Shown piece after piece: positions 1 through 8,966 of a stretch of DNA of 64,000 bases. A model generated the notes under the pieces. That model ran no database searches, had not been told where the DNA came from, and saw nothing but the letters and a program-made list of their open reading frames with translations. The number at the start of each line of letters is the position of its first letter. The stretch's first letter is position 1. The DNA is taken from the NCBI GenBank assembly GCA_963675055.2, contig CAXXJE010000002.1, positions 1,364,001-1,428,000 on the forward strand. Direction: 5' to 3'. The DNA is from PGYT01 sp963675055 (GTDB lineage: Bacteria > Bacteroidota > Ignavibacteria > Ignavibacteriales > Melioribacteraceae). The translations under genes and the position numbers were made by a program.

Positions 1-176
1 AACAGGGGTATACAAGAAAATTCGAGGGGAATGGGCTTGGACTCTCGCTGGTTAAAAGATATTGCGATTTAAATAATATCCACCTTGAAGTAGAATCGAA
101 GAAAAACGAGGGCACGAGTTTCAGGATAATATTTCCGGGGAAAAATAGATTTTTTGGAGTATCTTTACTCAATTAA
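1..176 (+). CDS. Sensor histidine kinase, C-terminal fragment (window-edge partial)
   Basis: The frame is open from base 3 and encodes the last 57 residues of a protein that begins outside the window. It reads EGNGLGLSLVKRY, the G2 box of a GHKL ATPase domain, then the closing strands LEVESKKNEGTSFRIIFPG. This is the usual end of a histidine kinase catalytic domain, and no receiver or output domain follows. The HDOD gene on the same strand starts 55 bp downstream, so the two may be co-transcribed. The input domains cannot be seen. An identity as kinase rather than another GHKL ATPase is inferred from the spacing of the G2 box and the final strands, and from the neighbouring kinases. Confidence 0.85.
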   Translation, partial: QGYTRKFEGNGLGLSLVKRYCDLNNIHLEVESKKNEGTSFRIIFPGKNRFFGVSLLN

Positions 177-231
177 AAAAAGATAGTTTCGATAATTAGG
201 TGGAAAAGTTTTTCCTCCATGGGAATAGCAA

Positions 232-1098
232 ATGCACATTACCGATAAAAAAGCGCACATTATCACATCGCTTAAAGAATTGAGGACTTTGCCGACGATC
301 CCCAAGGTTTTGTTTGAAGTCTCCAGTTTATTGAAAGAAGAGCCGGTAAACAACATCAAACTGGCTGAGACAATAAGCAAGGACCAGGGAATGACGACAA
401 AAGTTCTTACTGTTGCTAATTCCCCGCTATATGGATTACAACGAAAAGTATCTTCACTTGAATTCGCCATCTTACTTTTAGGCGGAGAAGAAATCGGAAG
501 TATTGTTACTGCCATTTCTCTTTCAGATGCAATTAGGTTTAACCAATCGGCAAATTTTCGGTATATGGATTACTGGAAGCATTCCATGCTCGTGGCTACA
601 ACAGCCAGAGATATTTCCCGAAGATTGGGGATGAACGAAATTGCAGGTGATGCGTTTCTTGCAGGTATGCTCCATGATCTCGGAATTCAATTGCTTATAA
701 AATATTTCCCTAACGAATACTCTAAAATTCTTGTTTTAACGGAAAACGGGGAATCCGATTTTTTAAAGGCAGAAGAATCAGTTCTCGGAGTCACTCACCA
801 GGAAGTTGGTAAATTCCTCGCTCAGAAATGGGATTTGCCTGAAGCACTTTGTGATGTTCTTGAGTATCATCATCGTCCCGATGAATCAAGACAAAATGCT
901 TTGATAGTGTCTATTATCCATCTTGCGGATTGCATGACCGAAGAATTTAAAGTGGGAACTGTTTACTGGGATAAATCGATTTCATTTAATCTGAATGTCT
1001 CGGATATACTAGGATTCTCATCGCTTGAGCATCTGGTTGATTTTACATCAGAATACAAAGAAATATTTGTTGATACTGCGGAATCTCTGATACTCTAA
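232..1098 (+). CDS. HDOD domain protein (copy 1)
   Basis: A 288-residue single-domain HDOD (HD-related output domain) protein. HDOD proteins usually act downstream of two-component or cyclic-di-GMP signalling by protein contact; the biochemical activity is mostly unknown. The N-terminal helical part (about 15-110) carries the KVLTVANSPLYGL block typical of the family. The second half has an HD-type set of residues: H117, H148-D149 in GMLHDLG, H189, H213-H214 in EYHHRP, and D233. There is no signal peptide or membrane segment. The ATG follows a GGGA ribosome-binding site at suitable distance. It is a close paralogue of the gene at 4979-5839, and the 3' end abuts the convergent kinase gene with only 1 bp between. 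The partner kinase is inferred from position only. Confidence 0.9.
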   Translation: MHITDKKAHIITSLKELRTLPTIPKVLFEVSSLLKEEPVNNIKLAETISKDQGMTTKVLTVANSPLYGLQRKVSSLEFAILLLGGEEIGSIVTAISLSDAIRFNQSANFRYMDYWKHSMLVATTARDISRRLGMNEIAGDAFLAGMLHDLGIQLLIKYFPNEYSKILVLTENGESDFLKAEESVLGVTHQEVGKFLAQKWDLPEALCDVLEYHHRPDESRQNALIVSIIHLADCMTEEFKVGTVYWDKSISFNLNVSDILGFSSLEHLVDFTSEYKEIFVDTAESLIL

Positions 1099-1099
1099 T

Positions 1100-2731
1100 T
1101 CAACTGTCACTTGCATCAGAGTGTCCGGAGTCTGCGATTAATTTTTCATTCCCCGGATTACTTTTTACTGCATTTTTAAAACTTAATGTGAATTTACTTC
1201 CAACACCCTCTTCACTTTCAACACTGATAATACCATCATTCAGTTCAACGAATTTATTAGTTACCGTAAGTCCGAGTCCGGTACCTTCATAGTTTCTGTT
1301 ATTCCCTTCTGATCCCTGTCTGAAGGCGGTAAAAATTTTATCAATATATTCCTGTTTTATGCCAATACCGGTATCCGTAATTATTATTTCGGAGAATCTA
1401 GTATCTTCCGGTCTTTCCTTGATTTCTATACTGATACTTCCCCGGGATGTAAACTTTATTGCGTTGCCCAGCACATTAGTAATTATTTCTTTTAACATCG
1501 ATCTGTCGGCTGAAATCATACAGTCAGACTCGGACTTTACTATAAGCTCCAGTGATTTGTTATTTATCTCGTTCCGTTTTTCTTCAATTACACTATTTAT
1601 TATATCAGCCGGATAAATTTCTTCTTTATTTGCAACCACATTTCCGGATTCAAGTTCAGTCAGATTCAACAACAAGTTAAATGTTTCAAGAAGTCGTATT
1701 CCGCTTGAGTGGATATTGTCGACCATTTCTTTCAAGTCTTCATCAGTGATTTCATCCTGCAGAATATTTGAGAAACCCAGAATACTGATTAAAGGTGTGC
1801 GTAGTTCATGACTCATATTTGCAAGGAAAATGGATTTGAGTCTGTCAGACTGCTCCGCTTTTTCCTTTGCCTCAATTATACCCCTCTGGTAATTTATCCG
1901 TTCACTAACATCTCTCATAATACCGAGAAGGTAAATATCACCGTTAATGAGTACTGTTTTAACAGAGTTTTCCACAGGCGTTAAAGTGCCGTCAGCGGAT
2001 CGAAGGTTGTTCGGATATTTCCCGTTAAGGCTATCATATCTTCTTATATAACTATCTTCATCGGGAGGAATAAAGAAATCGCCGTGATCCCTGCCGATAA
2101 TTTCATCGCGCTCCAGGCCGATTAATCTGCAGCCGGCATCATTCACATCTGCAATTACACCGCTTTCAAAATCAACAAGCAGCATAGACTCCGGGGCACC
2201 TTCGAAGATAGCTTTGAACTTAGTCTCACTCTGCTGAACAGCTTCATTCATCTTCTCATTTTCTTTAATCTTTTCTTCCAATTCCATTGTGCGTTCTTTA
2301 ACTTTTTCCTCGAGGGAGGAATTCAGCCGGGTTAATTTCTCCGTTAAATGCTTTATGTCAAGGTGGGTTTGAATTCGTGCAAATACCTCCTCGTGCTGAA
2401 AAGGTTTTGTAATGTAATCGACTGCACCAGAGCTGAATCCTTTTACCTTGTTATCCGGTTCGTTTAGTGCACTTATAAATATTACCGGAATGTGTCTGGT
2501 TTGATCCGAAATTTTTAAAATTCTGCATACTTCATAGCCATCTATATCAGGCATAATAATATCGAGAAGTATCAGATCCGGCTTATCTTGTTCTATAATT
2601 TCAAGTGCCACCGAACCGCTTTCAGCAGCGAGTACTTCGTATCGCGTATTGAGCAGATTGAATAATACGCTAAGGTTCTCGGGCGTATCGTCCACGATGA
2701 GTATTTTTGATTTTTTATCCGGCAGGGACAT
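1100..2731 (-). CDS. Hybrid REC-PAS-histidine kinase
   Basis: A 543-residue cytoplasmic protein. Order: receiver domain (8-120) with acidic pair D14-D15, phospho-acceptor D57 in LILLDIIMP and conserved K109 in YITKPF; a coiled coil (about 125-165); a PAS domain (165-285); HisKA with phospho-histidine H308 in MSHELRTPL; and an HATPase domain (about 410-525) with N, G1 (DTGIGI) and G2 (GTGLGL) boxes. There are no membrane segments, so it should receive phosphate or a signal from another kinase. The start codon overlaps the end of the upstream kinase gene by 17 bp (AATGAATGTCC), which implies translational coupling and a shared phosphorelay. No DNA-binding output is present; the flanking HDOD proteins are candidate outputs (inference). 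Confidence 0.93.
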   Translation of the reverse strand: MSLPDKKSKILIVDDTPENLSVLFNLLNTRYEVLAAESGSVALEIIEQDKPDLILLDIIMPDIDGYEVCRILKISDQTRHIPVIFISALNEPDNKVKGFSSGAVDYITKPFQHEEVFARIQTHLDIKHLTEKLTRLNSSLEEKVKERTMELEEKIKENEKMNEAVQQSETKFKAIFEGAPESMLLVDFESGVIADVNDAGCRLIGLERDEIIGRDHGDFFIPPDEDSYIRRYDSLNGKYPNNLRSADGTLTPVENSVKTVLINGDIYLLGIMRDVSERINYQRGIIEAKEKAEQSDRLKSIFLANMSHELRTPLISILGFSNILQDEITDEDLKEMVDNIHSSGIRLLETFNLLLNLTELESGNVVANKEEIYPADIINSVIEEKRNEINNKSLELIVKSESDCMISADRSMLKEIITNVLGNAIKFTSRGSISIEIKERPEDTRFSEIIITDTGIGIKQEYIDKIFTAFRQGSEGNNRNYEGTGLGLTVTNKFVELNDGIISVESEEGVGSKFTLSFKNAVKSNPGNEKLIADSGHSDASDS

Positions 2732-4880
2732 TCATTTCCTCAATTATTTTTCTCAGTTCCATACTTATCGCGGCGGAGTTGAAAGAGTTTGCCAGCTTCT
2801 TCATTCGTTTAACAAAAGGTTTGTATGCCGCATTATCCTTTTCCAATAAACTAAGACTCTCATGCAGCTTGCTAAAATTTCTTCTCATTACCAGTTTGTT
2901 TAATGTTACAATGCTTTCAATATCCGGATAAACCATTTTATCTATTGTAATATCTTTATAATCCTGAGTCCCCTCGTCTCCGAGGTCCAGGTAATTCCAT
3001 GATATTCCCAGTGTATTTTTAATAGTTTTCAAAAGATTATTTTCTTCAACCGGTTTCAGTATAAATTCCGACACTCCCAAGCCGGTAAACTGATCTTTTA
3101 TTTCCCTCGGATCGAAAGCAGAGATTACAACAATGGGGATGTTTCGTGTCCGCTCCGATGAACGAAGTTCTTTAGTAAGTTCAGCGCCGTTTAACTGGGG
3201 CATAACAAGATCCAAAAGGATCAGATCGGGAATCTCTTTCTCAACAAACTTGAGGACATCAATGCCGTCGGTAGCTTCAACAAGATCAAACCCTTTTGGA
3301 TAAAGCAGTGCTTTAAGTAGTTTTCTGTCGTTCTTCTCGTCATCTACCACTAAAATTGTTTTCTTAGCGCCGTCATAGCCTACAATTTTTGACGGTACGT
3401 TAGACAAAGCTAATTTTGACTCATCAGCCTGTCTCATAGGAATATCGAATCTGAAACGGCTTCCTTTACCTAGCTCACTTTCTACCTCAATGTTGCCGGA
3501 CATTTTATTAACTATTTTTTTACTGATAGATAAACCCAGTCCGGTTCCCTGCGATTTCTGAGTGTGTTCACTTAACTGGTTGAATGGCTCAAAAATATTT
3601 GCAAGCTGATCCTGCGGAATACCGAATCCGGTATCGATTACTTCGAAGCATGCGCGACCGTTTTCATAGCTGATGTTAAAGGTTACTTTTCCGAAATCCG
3701 TAAACTTAACTGCATTGGTTAAAAGATTAAGCAGAACCTGACCGAGACGTTTCTTGTCACCTACAGTAATTGAAGGCAGTTCCGTTTTCTTATTCAGGAT
3801 AAATCCGATCCTTTTATCCCGGGCCCGGATAGAGATCATATCATAAATAGTTTTTATCAACTCGGGAAAGCTGAAAGTAGCCGATTGCAATTCCATTTTT
3901 CCGGCTTCTATCTTCGACAAATCCAGTATATCATTTATGAGTCCGAGAAGATGACTTGCAGATCTTTCTATAACCTCAATCCCCGAGGCTTGCTTTTCAT
4001 TTAGTTCATCATCCGCCAGGAGAATTTGTGTGTAGCCAAGTATTCCATTAAGAGGTGTGCGGAGTTCATGATTCATATTTGCTATGAATTCATTCCTCAT
4101 TTTCTGAGCTTCAATCGCTTGTTCCGCCGCTTCCTTAAGTTTAACTTCAGCCTGAATCCGGCTGCTGTTATCCCTGATGGTTCCTTCTATATTGAATGGC
4201 TTGTTGTTTTTATCCACTAAAATTCTGCAATTCAAAGAAACCGGAAGGCGATGCGAATCCTTGCGGATGAGAGTCAGGTCTTTATCCCTGAGTTCATGCC
4301 AGGTGCTGATGTCTGTTATAAGTCCTTCCGGGGAATTATTATCAATTAAAAGTGATGCTAAATTCACATGATGCAGTTCATCGGCAGCATAGCCTGTTAA
4401 CTGGAAGCAGGACGGAGAGATGAGAGTAATTGAACCTGATAGATTAGCCTGGAAATAAACATCAATAAATGATTCGAAAATTGATCGGAATAGGTTCTCA
4501 TTATACTTTAGGGCTTCTTCATATTGTTTACGCTCTGTTATATCGATCATAATATGGATAATCCCGGTACTGGGGTCTTGTAATTCTGTTTTACTTGATT
4601 GGATTTCATAATACCTGTTCGAAAACGAATTAAAGATTTCCTTAGTGTGGGCTTTCCCGAAGCTGATTTGACAGCTTGCACCATCATCCAAAAAAGGACA
4701 TTCCTTTTGTTCTTTGTTTCCGGAAATTAATTGAAAGCAAGTACAGTTAATATAATCTTCAAACTTTTTTTTCGTATAATCATTAACAAATATTATTTTT
4801 TTAGTATCCGGATCGGTTACAAAAACAATATTTTCAAGTTTGTTGATTAAGGATATTTCGATAATAAAATTATTGTTCAT
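2715..4880 (-). CDS. Hybrid PAS-PAS-histidine kinase-REC
   Basis: A 721-residue soluble hybrid kinase. Two PAS-type sensor domains (about 10-115 and 128-245) are followed by a helical linker, HisKA with H271 in MNHELRTPL, an HATPase domain (about 375-482, with DTGFGI and GTGLGL), and a receiver (508-625) with phospho-acceptor D557 in LILLDLVMP. About 70 helical residues follow; they lack an HPt-type histidine motif. The first PAS holds four cysteines (C46, C48, C61, C70), including an ECPF motif, that could bind a cofactor or sense redox state; this is inference. It is the first gene of the left-pointing pair and is separated by 98 bp from the divergent HDOD gene, so a divergent promoter probably lies there. 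Confidence 0.93.
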   Translation of the reverse strand: MNNNFIIEISLINKLENIVFVTDPDTKKIIFVNDYTKKKFEDYINCTCFQLISGNKEQKECPFLDDGASCQISFGKAHTKEIFNSFSNRYYEIQSSKTELQDPSTGIIHIMIDITERKQYEEALKYNENLFRSIFESFIDVYFQANLSGSITLISPSCFQLTGYAADELHHVNLASLLIDNNSPEGLITDISTWHELRDKDLTLIRKDSHRLPVSLNCRILVDKNNKPFNIEGTIRDNSSRIQAEVKLKEAAEQAIEAQKMRNEFIANMNHELRTPLNGILGYTQILLADDELNEKQASGIEVIERSASHLLGLINDILDLSKIEAGKMELQSATFSFPELIKTIYDMISIRARDKRIGFILNKKTELPSITVGDKKRLGQVLLNLLTNAVKFTDFGKVTFNISYENGRACFEVIDTGFGIPQDQLANIFEPFNQLSEHTQKSQGTGLGLSISKKIVNKMSGNIEVESELGKGSRFRFDIPMRQADESKLALSNVPSKIVGYDGAKKTILVVDDEKNDRKLLKALLYPKGFDLVEATDGIDVLKFVEKEIPDLILLDLVMPQLNGAELTKELRSSERTRNIPIVVISAFDPREIKDQFTGLGVSEFILKPVEENNLLKTIKNTLGISWNYLDLGDEGTQDYKDITIDKMVYPDIESIVTLNKLVMRRNFSKLHESLSLLEKDNAAYKPFVKRMKKLANSFNSAAISMELRKIIEEMNVPAG

Positions 4881-4978
4881 TTAGCCAGAATTTTAGATTT
4901 TTCGCTGTATCAATTATCGAAAAACAAATTAAAATATTAAGTCCTATTTTTTATTTCTTAAGAATCGGCAGGTAGAAA

Positions 4979-5839
4979 ATGTCTGGTACTAAAGACAAAA
5001 CAATTGAAAAACTTTCGAGTATAAAATCACTTCCAACCATCCCCGAGGTGATGCTGGAAGTATCGTCCTGCTTAAAGAGCAAAAATCATAGCTCTACTAA
5101 TCTGGCGGCAATTGTAAGTAAGGATGCGAGTCTAACAACAAAAGTGCTGACAATAGCAAATTCCCCGCTTTTCGGACTTCCCCGTAAAGTTTCATCAATT
5201 GAACTTGCCATAATGCTCATGGGTGAACAGGAACTCGGCAACATTGTTATTGCACTGTCTATGGCTAATGCGGTTAAATTTGATGATCATGAGTTATTCA
5301 GTTTCTTTGAGTATTGGAAGCATTCTATGCTGGTAGCAACTGCATCAAGTGATATTTGCAAAAAACTAAAAATGCCTGAATTAACCGGAGAAGCATTTTT
5401 AAGCGGAATGCTGCATGACTTAGGTGTTCAGCTTATTATGCAGTATTTCCCGGATGAGTTAACCAGAATTGTTTCCATTGTTCAGAAAGAAGGGCTGGAT
5501 TTTCTTGAGGCTGAAAAACAAGTGCTAGGATGTTCCCATACGGAAATTGGAAAATTTTTAGTAAACAAATGGGTTCTGCCGGAAAATATTTGTAATGTAT
5601 TGGAATATCATCATGATCCGTGCAAACTTGAGGGGAATAAGAAACTTGTTTCTATCGTTCACTTAGCGGATATAATGACGCAGGAATTCGAAACGGGTGA
5701 AATATTCTGGGATGAAAGAATGAAGTACCACTACGAAATTGCCGATATACTGGAATTCGAATCCGAAGCCAAACTTAAAGAGTTCATGGAAAACTATCGC
5801 GAGACGTTTATCGCCGCTGCAGAAGAAATCGAATTATAA
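4979..5839 (+). CDS. HDOD domain protein (copy 2)
   Basis: A 286-residue HDOD protein, closely similar to the one at 232-1098 along its whole length (shared blocks include KVLTIANSPLFGLPRKVSS, EYWKHSMLVAT and GMLHDLGVQL). The same HD-type residues are kept: H115, H146-D147, H187, H211-H212 and D231. No other domain, signal peptide or membrane segment is visible. It is divergent from the PAS-PAS-kinase-REC gene and convergent with panD, 9 bp away. The two HDOD copies therefore bracket the two kinase genes, which suggests duplication of an HDOD unit and a common pathway. The molecular activity cannot be read from the sequence. Confidence 0.9.
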   Translation: MSGTKDKTIEKLSSIKSLPTIPEVMLEVSSCLKSKNHSSTNLAAIVSKDASLTTKVLTIANSPLFGLPRKVSSIELAIMLMGEQELGNIVIALSMANAVKFDDHELFSFFEYWKHSMLVATASSDICKKLKMPELTGEAFLSGMLHDLGVQLIMQYFPDELTRIVSIVQKEGLDFLEAEKQVLGCSHTEIGKFLVNKWVLPENICNVLEYHHDPCKLEGNKKLVSIVHLADIMTQEFETGEIFWDERMKYHYEIADILEFESEAKLKEFMENYRETFIAAAEEIEL

Positions 5840-5848
5840 CAAGTTACA

Positions 5849-6196
5849 CTAAAGACTTTTTTGTCTGTTCTTCTCATCGACAAATACAAGTTCTGCTTTA
5901 TGGACTCCGGCTTCCTCTTCGCTGTAAATACCGTAGCATGCGATTATGACAAGATCACCTTTCTGAACATGCCGGGCAGCGGCGCCGTTTAATGTAATTT
6001 CACCTTCACCCCCTTCAATAACATAAGTGGAGAATCTTGCGCCGTTGGTAATATTATATATATCAACTTTCTCAAATTCAAATAACTTTGCGGATTTCAT
6101 AAGTTCGGTGTCAATTGAAATTGATCCCTCATAATTCAGATCCGCATCTGTAACAGTAGCTCGGTGTATTTTCGATTTTAATAACGTTATCTGCAT
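5849..6196 (-). CDS. panD: Aspartate 1-decarboxylase
   Basis: A 115-residue pyruvoyl enzyme that makes beta-alanine from aspartate for pantothenate synthesis. The self-cleavage site lies at G24-S25 in NYEGSISID, the position expected for the family; S25 becomes the pyruvoyl group. Lys9, near the N-terminus, and NGARFSTYVIEG (with the conserved Tyr) also fit. Length matches the usual 115-130 residues. AAGGATGAT precedes the ATG as ribosome-binding site. It is the last gene of the pan/coa operon, 1 bp after coaX. Whether a separate PanM/PanZ-type maturation factor is needed cannot be judged here; most family members outside the Enterobacteria cleave themselves. Confidence 0.96.
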   Translation of the reverse strand: MQITLLKSKIHRATVTDADLNYEGSISIDTELMKSAKLFEFEKVDIYNITNGARFSTYVIEGGEGEITLNGAAARHVQKGDLVIIACYGIYSEEEAGVHKAELVFVDEKNRQKSL

Positions 6197-6197
6197 A

Positions 6198-6983
6198 TCA
6201 TCCTTCTTGCTTTTTTGTGTTTAATAACAGCGCGAGATAAATTCCCTGCAGAACTAAATTCGCACTGATCTCGTCGAATAATTTCGAATCTTCGAACAAT
6301 CTTGAAAACCCGCCAGTCCCGATTATAAATGGCTTTTCATCCGGGAAAGATTCTTTTGTTATCCGATTGGATATTTCTTTTACCATTCCAAGTTGACCGT
6401 AGTAAAGTCCGGACCTGATCGAATCCGCGGTTGAACGTCCGACAACTTCATCAATTTCGCCTATTTCGACAGCCATTAGTTTCGCAGTCCCCTTAACCAG
6501 CGATTCCATCGACATTCTTACTCCGGGAATTATAACTCCGCCGAGATACTCTTTCGTCTTTGTAATAACATCGAAAGTTGTGGCGGTACCGAAATCGACG
6601 ATTATTAAATTTCTATCCGGATACAAATGTGATCCCGCAATTGCATTTGCTATCCTGTCTGTGCCTACTTCAAGCGGATTTCGGTATTTTATTTTCAAGC
6701 CTGTCTTAACACCGGCTTTCAGTATAAACGGATCATTATTAAAATACTTTATGCAGCCGCTGCGGATAGAGTGTATTGCATCCGGTACTACCGAACAAAC
6801 GGCAACCTGCTTGATGCTAGCCGGATCAATATCGTTTTCCCGAAGTGCACTGCGCAGAAATATTCCGATTTCATCGGATGAAAATTGCTGCCGCGAAGTC
6901 TTGCGAAACTGGAGGACCAGCTCATCCTTATTAAATACACCGCCATGTATCTGTGTGTTGCCTACATCTAAAGTCAGTATCAT
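6198..6983 (-). CDS. coaX: Type III pantothenate kinase
   Basis: A 261-residue enzyme phosphorylating pantothenate with ATP, the first committed step to CoA. The ASKHA-fold phosphate loops are visible: DVGNT at residues 6-10, VDFGTATTFDVI about residue 126, and GTGGFSRL near 217. The type III enzyme (CoaX) is distinguished from type I CoaA by DVGNT and the absence of a P-loop. Length is normal. It sits between coaBC (5 bp gap) and panD (1 bp gap), so the kinase and the two following CoaBC activities come from one transcript. The ribosome-binding site is GGAGG, about 10 bp before the ATG. Members of this type are not expected to be feedback-inhibited by CoA (family knowledge). Confidence 0.95.
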   Translation of the reverse strand: MILTLDVGNTQIHGGVFNKDELVLQFRKTSRQQFSSDEIGIFLRSALRENDIDPASIKQVAVCSVVPDAIHSIRSGCIKYFNNDPFILKAGVKTGLKIKYRNPLEVGTDRIANAIAGSHLYPDRNLIIVDFGTATTFDVITKTKEYLGGVIIPGVRMSMESLVKGTAKLMAVEIGEIDEVVGRSTADSIRSGLYYGQLGMVKEISNRITKESFPDEKPFIIGTGGFSRLFEDSKLFDEISANLVLQGIYLALLLNTKKQEG

Positions 6984-6988
6984 TTGAC

Positions 6989-8215
6989 TTAATCCTCCTT
7001 TGTCTTTATCAGATATTGTTCAAGCTCTCCGGCAAGCTCATTTACTGTTGTGACATTCCCGATCAGTTCATCTTTACTATAAATCCTAAAGTTGCGCTGC
7101 TCGTTATTAACTCTGTCTGAAAAGTCATTTTGAACCACCAGGTCAGCCCCGGAACTTGCCAGCAGATTATTAACCTGTTGCATCCTTCGGTTCTCATCCG
7201 GATCATTTGTAAACTTGAATGCAACAAGCAGCAAGTTTTTATTCGCCGAGTAATTCCTGATTCTGTTAACAATTTTGAAATTCTTTTTCAGATTCAGTGT
7301 GAGGGTTTCCCCGGACGAAGGAATTTTACTTCCGACGGGTGCTTCAATCGTGGTATCTTCAGTAACAACACTGTGTGGTGAGTAATCACTTACTGCAGCG
7401 TTATGGATTGTCAAATCATAAGATTCGTTCTCAAGAATATTATTTAATGTTTCATTAAGACTTTTGAAATCGGTGAATACTTCCTGCCTGTAAGGCCCGT
7501 TTGGCTTTAATGTATCTGCAGTACATAAATAGGTTACATTATACCCCTTGTTGATAAAATGCTGCGCCAGTGAAGATGCGGTCTTTCCGGTACTTAAATT
7601 AGTGATGCTTCGTATCCCGTCGATGTTTTCCTTTGTGCCCCCGGCAGTAATTAGAACTTTTCCTTTTGAATTATTACGATTCAACTCGGTGTAAATATGA
7701 CTGATTATACTATCCGGTTCCAGTAATTTGCCGCTGCCGTAATCTCCGCACGCTAAGTATCCTTCGGCTGTCGGTAGTATCCTCACTCCCCACTCAGATA
7801 GTTTCTTAAGTGAATTCTGTGTTGCCGGGTGATTGAACATAGCCGTGTTCATTGCCGGAGCGATCAGGTAAGGTTTGCTGCGATCGTGTGCGAGAAAAAG
7901 GGAGGTGAGAAGTGAGTCGCCGATTCCTGCGGCAAGCTTGTTAATCGTATTGGCGGAGGCCGGGCATACAATTGTAAGATCAGCCCACTTCACAAGATTT
8001 ATGTGACTCATCATCCTGCCTTCCTCGAATGAATCGGTATAAACCGGACTTCCGGTAAGTCCCTCGAGAGTAGCTTTGCCGATAAACTTAAGAGCTGATT
8101 CGGAGGCAACTGTTTTAACTTCGTATCCGTCCTGTACCAAACGTGAAATAAGATAAGCACTTTTGTAAGCTGCTATTGAACCTGTTATTTTAACCAGTAT
8201 TTTATAGTTCAACAT
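6989..8215 (-). CDS. coaBC: Bifunctional phosphopantothenoylcysteine decarboxylase / phosphopantothenate-cysteine ligase
   Basis: A 408-residue fusion catalysing cysteine addition to 4'-phosphopantothenate and then decarboxylation to 4'-phosphopantetheine. The N-terminal FMN flavoprotein half (CoaC, about 1-180) has ITGSIAAYKS, the APAMNTAMF motif and the ACGDYGSGKLLEP substrate clamp with its conserved Cys. The C-terminal half (CoaB, about 185-400) begins KVLITAGGTKENIDGIR and contains AAVSDYSP and KFTNDPDE. Length is typical. Its start overlaps the end of panC by 14 bp, consistent with translational coupling, and coaX follows after 5 bp. No frameshift or missing motif is seen. Confidence 0.96.
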   Translation of the reverse strand: MLNYKILVKITGSIAAYKSAYLISRLVQDGYEVKTVASESALKFIGKATLEGLTGSPVYTDSFEEGRMMSHINLVKWADLTIVCPASANTINKLAAGIGDSLLTSLFLAHDRSKPYLIAPAMNTAMFNHPATQNSLKKLSEWGVRILPTAEGYLACGDYGSGKLLEPDSIISHIYTELNRNNSKGKVLITAGGTKENIDGIRSITNLSTGKTASSLAQHFINKGYNVTYLCTADTLKPNGPYRQEVFTDFKSLNETLNNILENESYDLTIHNAAVSDYSPHSVVTEDTTIEAPVGSKIPSSGETLTLNLKKNFKIVNRIRNYSANKNLLLVAFKFTNDPDENRRMQQVNNLLASSGADLVVQNDFSDRVNNEQRNFRIYSKDELIGNVTTVNELAGELEQYLIKTKED

Positions 8216-8966
8216 TGTCTATTAACCTTACTTTGCCGAGATAAACGGCGCCAAGTCTTCTGTTGTTCAGTTCTTCTATGTAATCGACTTTGAACCCGTC
8301 TTTCTCGAGATTTACTTTAATTTCATTTATTGATTCGCTGCTGCTGAGATGCTCGAAAAACTTCGGTGCAAGCTTATGTTGTCCATTTGATAAAAGTGTG
8401 TTGCGGGAACTCATTGCGAGTCCGTCTTCTTCACGGACTATCGGACATGCTATAATTTCCGTATCCATAAAAAACGCATCCGCCATACCTTCAATAAGAT
8501 TGTATTGCTGATAATCCTTTTCTCCGAAGTATGCCCGCTTAGCACGAGCGATATTCAGGAGTTTCATAACTACTGTTAAAACACCTGTGAAATGTCCCGG
8601 GCGATGAGCGCCGCAAAATTTTGTGCTAAGCTGCTTTTCGTTTACTTCGTAATTAAAATTATCATTATATAACTCATTATAGCCGGGATAAATCAAATAG
8701 TCTACTCCGGCGTTTTCGAGTTTAGCCAGGTCGGTTTCAAACGTACGCGGATAGTTTTTTAAGTCATCAGGATCATTGAACTGAGTAGGATTAACGAAGA
8801 TGCTCACAACCGTTTTGTCATTCTCTGTTACACTGCGTGTGAACAGAGAAACATGTCCGGCATGCAAGGCTCCCATTGTCGGGACGAAGCCGATCGAGTT
8901 ATTTTTAAGTTCTTCCGACATCCTGAATTCGGACCATTCTTTTATCGATTTAAAAACGCGCGTCAT
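8202..8966 (-). CDS. panC: Pantoate-beta-alanine ligase (pantothenate synthetase)
   Basis: A 254-residue enzyme joining pantoate and beta-alanine at the cost of ATP to AMP. The nucleotidyl-transferase signature is present: FVPTMGALHAGH (HxGH motif) near residues 27-38, FVNPTQFNDPDDL, YFGEKDYQQ, and MSSRN in place of KMSKS. It is about 25-30 residues shorter than the E. coli enzyme, mainly through a trimmed C-terminal domain; the catalytic part is complete. The start codon shares one base with the panB stop (TAATG), and GGAGAG precedes it. The gene belongs to the pan/coa operon. Confidence 0.95.
   Translation of the reverse strand: MTRVFKSIKEWSEFRMSEELKNNSIGFVPTMGALHAGHVSLFTRSVTENDKTVVSIFVNPTQFNDPDDLKNYPRTFETDLAKLENAGVDYLIYPGYNELYNDNFNYEVNEKQLSTKFCGAHRPGHFTGVLTVVMKLLNIARAKRAYFGEKDYQQYNLIEGMADAFFMDTEIIACPIVREEDGLAMSSRNTLLSNGQHKLAPKFFEHLSSSESINEIKVNLEKDGFKVDYIEELNNRRLGAVYLGKVRLIDNVEL

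Noticed and set aside
2715..2930. HPt domain at the end of the PAS-PAS-kinase-REC protein
   Set aside because: The helical tail lacks the histidine motif of phosphotransfer domains.
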